In this document: positions 37,828 to 48,992 of the stretch, piece after piece
Layout: each line of letters opens with the position of its first letter
Numbering within the stretch: the first letter of the stretch is position 1
Assembly: GCA_015501585.1 (NCBI GenBank)
Contig: JADNRY010000012.1
Span: 186,001 to 250,000, forward strand
DNA from: Rhodocollybia butyracea
Lineage: Eukaryota > Basidiomycota > Agaricomycetes > Agaricales > Omphalotaceae
Length of the DNA stretch: 64,000 nucleotides
Reading direction: 5' to 3'
Notes under the pieces: generated by a model
What the model saw: the letters and a program-made list of their open reading frames with translations, nothing else
The model's database searches: none
Told to the model about the DNA's origin: nothing
Made by a program: the position numbers and the translations under genes

Positions 37828-38346
37828 CATACACAGTCACTGTAGTTCATTATTCTGCGAAAGAATGGAAGTCGTTCACCGAATTCATATCAGATATGCC
37901 AGTATCAGATCAAGGTCGCCATACGCTTGCAGCTTGAGGAGTCGAAAGCTACATATTCATTGGAGGCGCAAGCGCGAGTTACATCGAAGTCGAATGCCGC
38001 TCTGATAAATACGTAGCTAAGGCGCCGACTGCCACATTTACTTTCGAAGCAAAGAAGTACTTGCGGTTTTTCTCCTCGGCCTCGAATGCTGCAAAATTAA
38101 GCTTCTGATTTACTATTTGGCTGAACTATTTTCCTATCTTTTTTTTTTTCGCCGTGACTTCCATTAATTATCTGTCATCGACGATAGAGAGCTTTGCTTT
38201 TCTTCACAATGACTTCCGTACTAGTACTATAAACGTTCTATAGTACGATTATCTCGGTCATCTCATAGTATATATCAACATCAACTAGACCGGTTACCAC
38301 TGTCTTGCGTCTTCGGTCGATCTCAGAAACCGAAAGCAGAAGCAAC

Positions 38347-40565
38347 TCAACGCGAACCAACGCACCGAGAACGAGAACGGCGAACCATTCTTCTCCCGGG
38401 ATACTCTTCGTGTAGGCTAGTCCTCCTTTGGGGGATAGCAGAACCGGTTGGATTAGCTGTAGGTGTCCACAAGCCATTGTTGAATGTATGCGTCGGGGCA
38501 GTAGGCGTCCACAAGCCATTGTTAAATGTCTGAGTTACACTCGGCTCATCTGTAGTTGAATCAGGAGCAATGGTAGGTGAACCGGAATCCGTATCTGTGG
38601 GAGTGGGTCCTGAACCAGAGTCTATACTGGTGGGAGGTGTAGAACTAGATGTAGCTCCAGTTCCAGTGTCAGAAACGATCGAGGAAGAATCACCGTCCGA
38701 AGGAGTTTGTGTAGGTGCGGCTCCAACAGTTCCGGTGCCAGTAGAAGTAGGTTCACCTTCCAAAGAACTCGGTGTAGTGAAAGTGTTGGTAGGAGAAGTC
38801 GAAGAAATGCCATCGTCCGAGGAGGCCGATGTAGGTTGTGCTCCAGTAGTTCCGGATACGGTCGAAGAAACACTACCGGTGGGTGAGGTAGAGTCCGGAT
38901 CGGTGTTTGCAGTAGAAGTGACACTAACTGGAGCAGAAGATCCAGATCCCGGAGACCCATCGAGGGGGAATGCAGATGATCTCACTGCTGAAATCCAAGC
39001 CGAATTCGCGTCCGGGTACTCCCAGCTGAAGAAGTTGAGATTCGAGAGATGTTGAATAAAAGATAACTCACCTCATCACCCCTGCGTTCCATCCCATCCC
39101 TTTAGCCTGGCTGACGCACTGAGCCAGGGTGTTGGTAGACATTTGACCATTAGATGCATCGGCTGTTGAACCTGGTTTGCCGATTACTAATTTGTTGAGC
39201 TCAAACCCATTAGCCTGGATTTCAAACACAGAAGACTTGGGATTATTGCTGCTGGAGGTAGTAAGTAGGCCGGCACACGTTGTATATTCGTCGGGGCCCT
39301 CTGTACAGCAATCTTTAGTCAATGAAAAACGAGCGTTGATGATCAACGCAACATACGGTTATAGAACTGTGTGTTGTACTAGGCAAAGTCGGCGTTAGAG
39401 GTAATGGAGAAAGCGATTCAAGAGGCACACATACCCAATCGATTTGACTTCCAACCTGTTTATTAACCGTAACATAAGCCCCAGATTTTCATAAAGGATT
39501 AGTCCCCATCCAAGGCGCCATGGCTTTGATTGATTTAGTTCGAAATCAAAACTATCAGAGAGCGCGGAATACGTACGAGCATGAGTAAGGATATATTGAC
39601 CTTGAAACAGTTTGGGCACAGCTCAATGATGTATTTAAAGACAGAAACATACCTTGAGGAAGTTCAGTTCGTAAAGCCGTAGTAAAATCGATGATCCACT
39701 GCTCTGCCTTCCCTGGAGATATAAACTTCAGTGCTGTTCAGTAAAGCATACACTGACTGGTCTTACCATCGCCTTTGTTCATTGCGGTGGTGTCTTCATA
39801 GTCCACATCTACAGGCTAATGAGTAAATCGGATCTTCTTGAGCTACAGGCAACCGAACCTATTCCATCAACGCCATACTGTTTTACCTACATTGAGTTAA
39901 TATGAGAAGTCATCTAGATTATTTTCTCTTCACATACCCAAGCTGCCATAGTAGCTGCGAGGCTTTGTGGATTTGCGCCACTTGTTGTCGGTGTTTCCGT
40001 AGATCCAAATGCAGAGACAAGGAGTTTGATTCCGGCTGATTGGTACTGTTGTTTGATTGTGGTTCGGTCAGAGGCACTCATAGAAACCCAAGCCTAAGCA
40101 AACATTAGCAAGAGAAAGGTGCTTTTTCGCTGAATGGTTAACCTGAGCCATATCCGAAGCCCCAGTAGACAAAAGAAAGCTCATGATTCTGATTGTTTGT
40201 GAGTTTACAAAGCGCGAGAACAGGGTAGAACATACACAACATTGAATCCCTATCGGTGGACATTCACAAACAATGAGTGTGTCAGCCAATCGAATCATGG
40301 CTATACACACCTGTATCTGATTAACAGCTGGAGCTGGGTCTGGACCTCTATCGGTATACACCGTGAACCATGGGCCACTACCAGCGCTACTACCAGAACC
40401 ACTGCTAGAGCCGGTGGAGTTTGAGGACGTCGTCCCTATAGCAGCAGGAGCATCACCATCAGAGGCGTTTTGCCCCTCCGTTCTAGGTATGGGCACAGCG
40501 AGAACACTGTTTATACATAAGATAGCGAGGAAAACCGCTGCAAAGCTGTTTGTAGAAGTACGCAT
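38347..40565 (-). CDS. Secreted GH18 chitinase-like protein with Ser/Thr-rich tail
   Basis: A signal peptide (MRTSTNSFAAVFLAILCINS) is followed by a Ser/Gly linker and a GH18 barrel. The catalytic motif is restored by splicing as VDGIDVDYED, which has the DxxDxDxE pattern with Glu as proton donor. Other GH18 blocks are IKLLVSAFGSTETPT, IDWYNTQFYN and GWNAGVMSWEYPDANSAW. The C-terminal ~150 residues are Thr/Ser/Pro/Gly/Asp rich and contain two copies of THTFNNGLWTPTA-type sequence, then a basic end. GH18 enzymes of this type cut chitin or related N-acetylglucosamine polymers. The tail may be heavily O-glycosylated. About ten introns were removed. The exact C-terminus could change if the last exon is read in another frame. 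Confidence 0.85.
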
Positions 40566-41732
40566 GTCAGACGATGAAAGAAAAGATATTTTGATTCCTG
40601 AGGTGAATACTGGGCCTGCCAGAATATAGCAAAACAATGGACCAGCCTAGGTATGTGGAAACCTGCCACGCAACGTAAAAGATGCAGTCAACGGATGGTC
40701 AACAACCGATGGGTTCAAAACTCAGCATCTAGTATCCTTTTATAACGTTCAGTATGCTATGATAAGCGGCAAAATCGGAATCACCTTTGGGGCAAAAGCT
40801 CTGGGTGCAGTGTTGACGTTGTCGGCGCACTGCTAATAATTTTGAAAGGTGCGGTAAGCTCCCATAGTTTATATAAGATAGCTCTCCCGAATTGCCTCAG
40901 ACTTGCGATTGTGATTCGGGTCCAGTTTCTAGTAAGTCGTGATTCAGTGCAAAGGTGAAAAGCCGGGAGGCGCTTCACCGAGGCGATTCTGGGTGAATCG
41001 TAGTGGAGCATCTGAAGTGATTCACCTTGTCCGCGATTCAAATTGCAATGTAGGACTGATTTTGCTGGATCACAACCTAAATCTAGAGACGCCTAGTTGC
41101 TGTTGACCAGAAAATTTTGTGGCAATTAACCGTGAAAACTTGGTGAAAACCTGTACACAACGTTTTAGGCCATACGAGGAAAGACCCACTGAAACGCCAT
41201 ACCCGATATTTTGCCGTTCATTCACTCGACCTCATTCGATCCTAATTCGAATATTTCTATACCAAGGAACTTGGAAGACGCAGTTGTAAAGATATGGGAT
41301 TTACTGACGTGCGCACACATAAAGTAGAACTTGTCAGCCACTTATGTTGCATGGAAATCCGAAGCGAGCTAGTGGCGTGGTCTCAAGTACAGAAAATGCA
41401 CAGCGACATACACTGACACATCAAAACCGGGACGGGCTAGACTGGGCCAGACTATATGCTTGAAACGCCCGTAAACTTTGGAACTCTTCGGGTTGCGATC
41501 ATCCCGCGAATTGTTTTTTGCACAGTGGGAGAGAGCGAGTACCGTTAGGTGCAATGTCACTCGACCTGGTTATGATGTTGAACATAATGTAAATTAGCGC
41601 CGGTAAACCTCAGTCTCATGACCTCCATCTTATGTATGCCCAGGTATGCCCTTTTGCTTTCACCATGAACTTGAACAAGCCTGCATGAAAACCTGTTATC
41701 TGTGGTTGCTTTGCGGATGACACACTCTTCCT
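40566..41732. other. Intergenic, no supported gene
   Basis: About 1.2 kb with no domain or exon chain recognised. Short frames such as 40781-41041 and 41369-41560 have no support. The left part must contain the GH18 promoter. Confidence 0.45.
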
Positions 41733-42081
41733 TTGAAAGCTATGGCCTTTGTTTTTGTTCAGAAATCCTCTAAGTATTTCTTACTCGATCATGACCCCTC
41801 AAATGCTCGGTCAACAGGCGGCCCTCTGGATATAGAACACTCCGACTCGATGCCCTCTAATACAGTCGAAATGACTAAGAACAAAGTAGTGACAAGCCTC
41901 TTAAGTTTCGGAAATCGTCCTGGTCATCATCGTAAATTTGGCTATGTGCAGTGTCCTTTTGATGTGCTATATATTCCGACTTTGGATGGCGCCCACCTTT
42001 CGTGAGTCTTTTTTGAATCTAATCATATCTGTCTGATATTTGAGACCTTTGCTCTAGCAACCGCCACCCCAACAATTGACG
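41733..42081 (+). CDS. Doubtful small ORF with one possible intron
   Basis: An open frame starting MKAMAFVFVQKSSKYFL runs to about 42002, where a good GT-AG intron (about 42002-42058) can join it to a short end NRHPNN and a stop. The product would be under 100 residues. No family was recognised. The intron signals are the only support, so this may be chance. Confidence 0.2.
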
Positions 42082-42357
42082 CCTTGCGATTCAACCCTCT
42101 CGGTCGTAGGTCTCGAAAAATTATCAGGCTTCAAATTTTATAAACTCGTAGACGTGGGCTGGTATGGAAGCATCTATTCCACGTTAGTTTCCGCAGCCAA
42201 GCGTCTTTCTCTGTTGCACACGACACTTCATTATATACGGTTCGCCAGTCGACTCATGCGACATGCGAGACGGCGTAACAGGTAACTAGACGCCTGTTCA
42301 AATTCAAAGCCCTGTCGTATTCTGTCGTACTGTATTCGTGGCGCGCATTACGACACT

Positions 42358-42837
42358 ATGCAGCATAAGCCCTGGTTGTTTCTTTTTAGGGACTACTTGA
42401 CCGTTCCATCCATCCTTTCTTCTTTCCTTGCCATAGCACCATTGCAACCAACTCTCGGGAAAGTCTACAGAATGTATGATTCTAGTCCTACTATCCATAA
42501 ACTTTCGCCAGCCTACTCTTATGTACAGGGTCTTTTCGAACGTGATGTAACTTGCTCACATTTGTTGGGACGTACTCTTCATCCAGCTTACTATGCTCAG
42601 CTAGTTTGCCATGACCTGTATGAGTGTTATGCTGACACTTATTTTGCGGGGTTATCCTGGAGCCATCCGAAGAGACTGAAGTTTCCGGCAGATAGAACAA
42701 TATTGATGGCGGGCACGACGAGTGACGACGCTGGCATTATCATGAATCTGATCAACCTCTCTGAGCGCTCCCCACTTTATCGACTGCCGATACTTGCATA
42801 CAATTGCCAAACATACATGTGGTGGCCTGCTGCCTAG
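42358..42837 (+). CDS. Unrecognised 159-codon ORF
   Basis: A single open frame without introns, starting MQHKPWLFLFRDYLTVPS and ending MWWPAA. It is among the longest uninterrupted frames outside known genes, and its composition is not skewed. No domain, signal peptide or relative is recognised. An intronless gene would be unusual in this window. It may be a fragment of a decayed gene or a chance frame. Confidence 0.25.
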   Translation: MQHKPWLFLFRDYLTVPSILSSFLAIAPLQPTLGKVYRMYDSSPTIHKLSPAYSYVQGLFERDVTCSHLLGRTLHPAYYAQLVCHDLYECYADTYFAGLSWSHPKRLKFPADRTILMAGTTSDDAGIIMNLINLSERSPLYRLPILAYNCQTYMWWPAA

Positions 42838-44596
42838 TTTGTTCACGAGGTTGTCTGTCACTGAAAGCGGTTTGTTGCTAGGGAGTGGGGGATTATGGTC
42901 CAGACTCGTCAGGAGACTCGGACTATGGGGATTAACAATAGTTCTATATCACTCCATGTATCTGACTCACTACTTCCTACTTCCTCTCTGGGGGGCTGGG
43001 GCCTTGCAGTCTACCTTCCCTTTGTGGCTCGAGCTCGCTGCTTCTCCCCCTTAGAGTCTGGCTGTTCCCTCGTGGGATCCCGCTGTATGGCGGAACCGTG
43101 TATAATACTACTACTAAGTACTACTTAAATACATGCTGGAATCAAGGGCATAAACCGTGATGCAACATCAAACCTCAAATTCATGATCAAAATGCCGCCG
43201 GCGTCTGGATTCTAGTTTTTATGGCAGGACCAAGCTCAAGAGCCAATAGGTACACGCTGTAGGAGATCAGAGAGGAGGTTTAAAACACCGGAGGGGTAGA
43301 AAAAATGACTTTATATATTAACGCAGTCTTTTTGGGTCTCGGAAATGACTCCAAAAGTACAGCAGTGACATATTTCGAGAGGTAACAGTACTCGTACGCG
43401 CTCTCCGACACTGCTCCAGGGCTAGCAATAGTAGTAGTAGATAGTAAATTCGAAGATAATAAAAATCATTGGAACGGAAGGGGATGGAAAGTTAAGGCAA
43501 TGAGGTGATAGGCCGAGAAAGTTGCGGGGTGGAAGGCAAGTTACAGGGGAAATAGGTCAGCCGGTCGATTTTAAGGACGACGTTGACAGGAGAACGAGAT
43601 AAGATATACTCCGCCCGGGTGTCCCATTGCTGAAGAGGGAACGGAAACGATGCCAACTTGCTTGATTACTTGACGACGTGCGACGATCCAGCTCTTCAAA
43701 CTTGAAGCCTGAAGCTTCGCTCCAACCTGTATGTACATCTTGTCGAAGTATTGAGAAATAACTTCAGCACGCATATGTCCATTTCCTAGACAAGTTATAA
43801 CATCTTCTGTATTTTGCGCTCCCCTTCTCATTAAGCAGCTTCAAGACTGCCAGGACAAGGTAAAGTGTGAATCGATACCTCGCGACGCCGGTAAATAAGG
43901 GTGGTAAAGCAACCATCAACAGTAAGTAGCCGTCACGGCCGCCAAGCCCAAGATGCATCTATAGATTTACCTTATGTACTGTGACTACTGGCATGATGTT
44001 TTTGCTCATGTAAATACCTGGAAATACCTACCAGAACTTGGACTCGAAAACTTTGTAGACAAAATCTTCATAGCATTCTTGAGCGCTCGAGTCAAGGCTG
44101 GAGAATAAGAAATAGAGAATAACATTCGGATCATAGCGACCAGGCACATGTCCCCGCCTACAAACAGTCTTGCAGTCAAAAAGACGAAGCTCGAAGAGAA
44201 GAACACATTGAGAGCTACTGAGAAGTAGTGAGAGCAGTGAAAGGTGAAGTACAAAAGAGTACAAAAGCAATTTGGAAGACAATAAAGAGTGGTCAAATTG
44301 GAACAGCTTTGACCCGAAGAGAACAATAGAAATTGCTGATCGGATCTAGTGGATTATCTGCCGTAATATCGGAACTATCCTTAATTAGTATTATATAAAA
44401 GACAGATCAGAGAAATTAAAATTCACTCTTTTTCCCCTCGCCACTTGCTCTGCAATTGCTTCAAGGTCGTCGCCTAGCGCGTCAATTCAAGGACTTTTCT
44501 TCAGACACTGGTGTCATCTCGTTTTCTGGCACTCCTAGCCCAACGTTCTTTATCAGCTTTTATCGACTTTATCAGCCACTTGCTTTCAACGACGAA
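42838..44596. other. Intergenic, no supported gene
   Basis: About 1.8 kb. Minus-strand frames at 43571-43831 and 43764-43958 overlap in different frames and encode a hydrophobic start and a basic end, but they resemble no family known to me. The last part carries the promoter of the next gene. Confidence 0.4.
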
Positions 44597-46236
44597 ATGT
44601 TTTCCAAATCTTTGTGCCTTACCCTTCTCGGCTTTTCCCTCACGTCTACATTCGCTGCACCTGCTCGTCAAGGCCAAGCCGACGAAAAAACCTGCAATGT
44701 AGGTGTTTTCGTTTTTACGGGCGAAGACTTGTGTTGATTTTTGTCCTAAGGCTTCCGCAGCTGTGGTTACACAAACCGTTACTGTCACTGCGACTGCGAC
44801 ACCTGCCGCCACTGAGGTTGCAGCTGCCTGTAAGCACATTGTTTCACGGGGCTATTTTGTTAAATCATAGCGTTATTTTCTTGTAGCATCCGGCAATGCC
44901 AACGGTAACACCGGTGTTTCTACGGGTTCCAGCTTCAAGTCTGGATCTCGCTCGTCTGGCAACAAGTCGACCGGGGTTTCCGCTGGTTCCGCCTCGGCGA
45001 ACAATGGCTCTGGTTCTTCCTCCACATCGACAAACAATGCTTCTGGTTCCTCGACAGCCGGTTCCACCACTGGCAATGCTTCGACTGGATCCAATGCAGG
45101 TAGTGCCACTACTTCCGCAGTCGGCGCTTTGACTTCGACCAGTCTCACGACAAATGCTACCGAGAATAATCCTGACCCTCAGTCATCGTTGACCCTTGAC
45201 CCCCGAGTCGTTGCCACTGGATTCTTCAATAACGGTCAAGGCAGGTCATTAAAGCTTGATTCGACTACACGTTCATTGATGATCCTTTATAGATATTCAG
45301 GAAGACGGACAAGTTGCTTCCCTTACTTCGAACAACAACTTCATCAATTACTGTCTTACCCAGAATCTCCCCATTACAAGTGAGTCAAGAGTGAATATTC
45401 GTCATATCAGTGCTGACTAGAATTTACAACAAAGACGGTCTACAGATTAGCTCTGGCTCGTGTAACCCTGCACCCATCGGTTCTATTCCCAGCGTGGACA
45501 ACATGCCGTCTTGTAAATTCGATTCTCCTACTAATTTTGGCACGGTTACTCCAAACACTGCTTTCGACATCGTGCTTAACATGAATAACATTGAAACCGG
45601 TAACTTTGTAAATGCGGACGAGAGCTATTTCGCTGCTCCTCAGCAGCTGAACTCGAATGGCCAGATCATCGGTCACACTCACGTTGTTATTGAGCCTATC
45701 AATGGTCTTTCTGACACCACCCCTACCGACCCGACCACATTTACATTCTTCAAAGTGAGTTTTACAAGTGTGAATTCACATAGAGGAAATTCAAACTTCG
45801 CTTTTTTCTTTAGGGAATCAATACCGCTGCTGTCAACGGCCAAGTCAGTGCTGCTGTCGCCAGTGGTGTTCCTGCTGGCACCTATCGTATCTGCACTATC
45901 AATTCCTCTTCCAATCACCAGCCCGTCATTGTTCCTGTTGCCCAACATGGTGGGCTTGATGACTGCATCTATGTGAGTATTGTTGTCACTATATATCAGG
46001 GCTCTTTTGACGTTGCTTCTCAGTTTACTGCTACGGATGATGCTGGAAACGATGATAGCACTGGAAACGATGATAGCACTGGAAACGATGATAGTACTGG
46101 AAGCGATGATGATACTGGAAACGATGATGATACTGGAGACGATGATGATACTGGAAACGATGATGGTACTACAAGTGATGATGGCCAGGGCAAGACTGGC
46201 AAGGGCCGCAAGAACGGTAAAAATGGCAAGAACTAG
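44597..46236 (+). CDS. Secreted conserved fungal protein with repeat tail (often mis-called 'ribosomal protein s17')
   Basis: The signal peptide reads MFSKSLCLTLLGFSLTSTFA. A Ser/Thr/Gly/Asn-rich linker of about 100 residues follows. The conserved domain then spans GFFNNGQ, NNNFINYCLTQNLPIT, SGSCNPAPIGSIPSVDNMPS, SYFAAPQQLNSNGQIIGHTH, PAGTYRICTINSSSNHQP and VPVAQHGGLDDCIYFT. This domain occurs in many secreted fungal proteins and has nothing to do with ribosomes despite a common database label. Its function is unknown; wall association is plausible. The tail is seven tandem GNDDST-like units encoded by an 18-bp minisatellite, then a basic end GKTGKGRKNGKNGKN. About five introns are removed. 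Confidence 0.85.
46044..46169 (+). repeat. 18-bp coding minisatellite, seven units
   Basis: Seven units based on GGAAACGATGATAGCACT encode Gly-Asn-Asp-Asp-Ser/Asp-Thr. The first two are identical and later ones drift towards Asp (GDDDDT). Length is a multiple of three, so copy-number changes would keep the frame. Confidence 0.9.
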
Positions 46237-46864
46237 GACGCGTACATTTTGTTTGTTGCATCAACTACATCGCATAGAGATACTCTGGAGATACTCATGA
46301 GTTCACGTCCAGTCCCTTTACATTTCGTCTTCTTAATTGTTGTATTCATACTCACAGTGGTTGTGTTTGATTATCTTGGGCTGATGTTAGCGTTCTCTAG
46401 TTTTACTTATAGTAATACAGCACGACCGAGTCCTTCTATCCTTGATAGATTCTACGCAATAATGAAAAACCTGCGCTAGTGGCAAGAACATAAATATATA
46501 ACCCCTAACCCCTAACCCCCTAATGCAACGATAATTGATTCACCGCCAGTGTAGGTTCATTTCATGCCAGAGGACGGTACTGATGTCGATTCACTCGATT
46601 CTAGTGAAATCGTCGTCCCAACTCTAGAGCCGAGACAACAACCTATCAGAATCGAGTACAGCAAAACAAGCTATTAGAATTTTACAAAATCTGAGGGTGG
46701 TCAAATTGAGCTCGATTCTTGATCCCGGAATGACCGTATCAACCTTCTGGTTGATGGATCGATCCATAATCAACTTTCTGACTGCTATCTTATTGCTATT
46801 AGTACAGGAAAGTATAGTAACGTTAGGCCGTGCAATAGTCACATAATACCTCCAGTGTTGAGCG
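46237..46864. other. Intergenic with short telomere-like run
   Basis: About 630 bases between convergent genes. Two to three CCCCTAA units sit near 46500-46522. They resemble fungal telomere repeats (TTAGGG family) but are too few to be more than an interstitial curiosity. No gene is supported. Confidence 0.5.
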
Positions 46865-48870
46865 TTAGTGCACTGTCCGCTGCGTCACCAACTCCCTGAT
46901 CTCTTCTCCAATGGCTACTGCTCGTCTCGCTTCTAACCACAGCATTGCCTCCCTATATGTCTTAGGCACCACTTTCCTAACTTTTCGAAGTTCTGGTACT
47001 CCTAAAATGACCGGAGGGGCACCAAGGTTCTCCTCCCCCCTCCACGTGAATCGAAATTCGTTGGTAGTCATTTCGGTGCTAGTCTTGATGTCAACAACGT
47101 TTGCTTTCACGCCAACATGCTGTATCGAAGGAGCAACGAAAAGGGATCAAATTGGATGTTCGCTGAAACTGAGAAATACGAACCAATAACTGATATACTT
47201 TATCTTCATTATTAACTCTCTCTTTCACAAAGTCATCATAAAGAACAAGACTTGTCAGCCTCAAAATACTCCCAATCGGGACCGGCAGCTTGAAGGAGAT
47301 CTCGTCGAGTGAGAGGAAGCGTATGCGGCCACGACAGAACATGGAAGCGTTAGAAAAGCCGAGCTGTGAGAGGAATGCGTCAGGAAAAGCAGGAATGTAT
47401 TCAGTGTAGATCGTACCTCATAAGCTAGACGCATCAAATACCCTCCGAAAATTTTTTGGTGCACGTTCCTCTCCTGAGGGAACATGAGCATACATCTTTC
47501 GATGCGAGTTTCGCTCATAGGCACGAGCTCTGCAGTATATTCCAACCCATTCGTGTCTGTTGCTACTACTTTGACTTGTGCACTCGGTTCTAGCGAAAAA
47601 CGACATTTAGCAGGATATTGGACAGAACAGGCTATTATTGTAAGTACCGTGATGATAGCCGATGTAACTGGGCTGGTCGATTACTTCCCCGAGCTTAAGA
47701 AAGTTTTCATGCAGTGCTGCTGCTTCTTCGCTCGATGGTGGAACACGGGAGAGGGAACGCCGGGCAAGGGAAGCTCTCTTGCTTTTCAAATCTACGATTG
47801 GACGGTTCAACAGACAGTCACGTAGCATTCTTCTTCCGCCCACCTTGTCCAATCGCAAAAAGAGTCTTCTCTTCCTCTGTCGACACAACGAGAGGATTGA
47901 CTAGATGCGCTTGATTCGTTTTGGCATCTCGACAAACCATGGAGAATCTTCCTGAAGAGGGCATGAAGATAGGACAACTATTAAGGAATAAGTATCAGTT
48001 ACCTAGCAGAATAGTTTCGTCTTTCTTGCTGGAATCTTCAGCAAGGGCTTCTATTCGCACCACAACCTCCATCGAGCTTCGACCGGTGAAAATCACTTGT
48101 CCGCTCAAGCGAAGATCATGTGTAGGCTCAAGTGGACGGAGCATATCAAGTCTGTAATACCATAAGTGAAGGCTTGTCGTCTAGGGATATGAAAGGCCAA
48201 CTTTCCGCTCAACTCCAGCTGTCACAATATACAACCCCATCTTTTCTACTTTGAGGGTAGAATTCGAATTCGGGCCAAGCACATGTTTATACGATATCGA
48301 GCCAGCCAGGGAGTCAAGATGTTCCATGAGTCTAGAAACTATTATTCTGATAGACTTGGAAACTGACTGCAATTTCTTACTTTCCAGTCCTGATTCCTCC
48401 AGAAGCATTGACATATTCTTCCAATAGATTAGGATCGGTAGCAAAAGGAAGTACAAATTCCGTATATGAGTCCTGCATGGTTCTAGGCGGAAGATTTTGA
48501 AGAGAGTAGTTCGTAGACTGTACATTCTTCGGCGGCCGAAGTGTTTCCTCCTGTTGCGTAGCGAGCCTGGCTTCTGCCCAAAGAGAAGGTATCCTCATTG
48601 GCACAACCGAGCTGAAACGAGGATCTACTCGTAGTTCTGCATGAAGAGATTATGGAATTTAGACGGAGATGTGCCAGCTACCAAGAACTTACTGACGACG
48701 TTCAGTAAAGAATCAATGGCCGTGACATCTTGATTTTCCTCTTTGACTACTGAGGGATCTCGGGGTTGTTGAAAAGAGTCATGCAGCCGAGAATTCGTCG
48801 TGAATTTTCTGGAGGTGAGTCGAAAACACCGGGAGAAGAGCTGTCGGCGACACAGATAAGACATGGCCAT
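46865..48870 (-). CDS. Mitochondrial acyl-CoA thioesterase (ACOT9-like, double hotdog)
   Basis: The N-terminus MAMSYLCRRQLFSRCFRLTS is rich in Arg and Ser, consistent with mitochondrial import. The first hotdog-type region contains LMEHLDSLAGSISYKHVLGP, LYIVTAGVERLDML and RSSMEVVVRIEA. A linker with SRVPPSSEEAAALHENFLKL leads to the second hotdog, where the signature is ERNVHQKIFGGYLMRLAYEL, with the expected helix after the (H/N)..GG pattern. The C-terminus has FRFTWRGEE and TYREAMLWLEARR. ACOT9-type enzymes hydrolyse short and long acyl-CoAs in mitochondria. About eight introns were removed. It lies about 120 bp downstream of nothing on its own strand but just left of the ADH 3' end, same strand. 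Confidence 0.87.
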
Positions 48871-48992
48871 AAATAATCACAAATCAGATCAAAGATGCGA
48901 GCTCTGATGCATGATGTCTTACGCTTGAGGGCAGGCTTCCTCGCGCGTTGCAATATATAATAAGTGATACAGTGATACTGGTAACTCTTGCA

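Noticed and set aside
38570..39055. Plus-strand Val/Glu/Pro-rich 161-codon ORF
   Set aside because: It is the antisense shadow of the Thr/Ser-rich tail of the GH18 gene; such low-complexity tails often leave the opposite frame open.
46500..46522. Telomere-like CCCCTAA repeats
   Set aside because: Only two to three units; the window continues with ordinary genes on both sides, so this is not a chromosome end.
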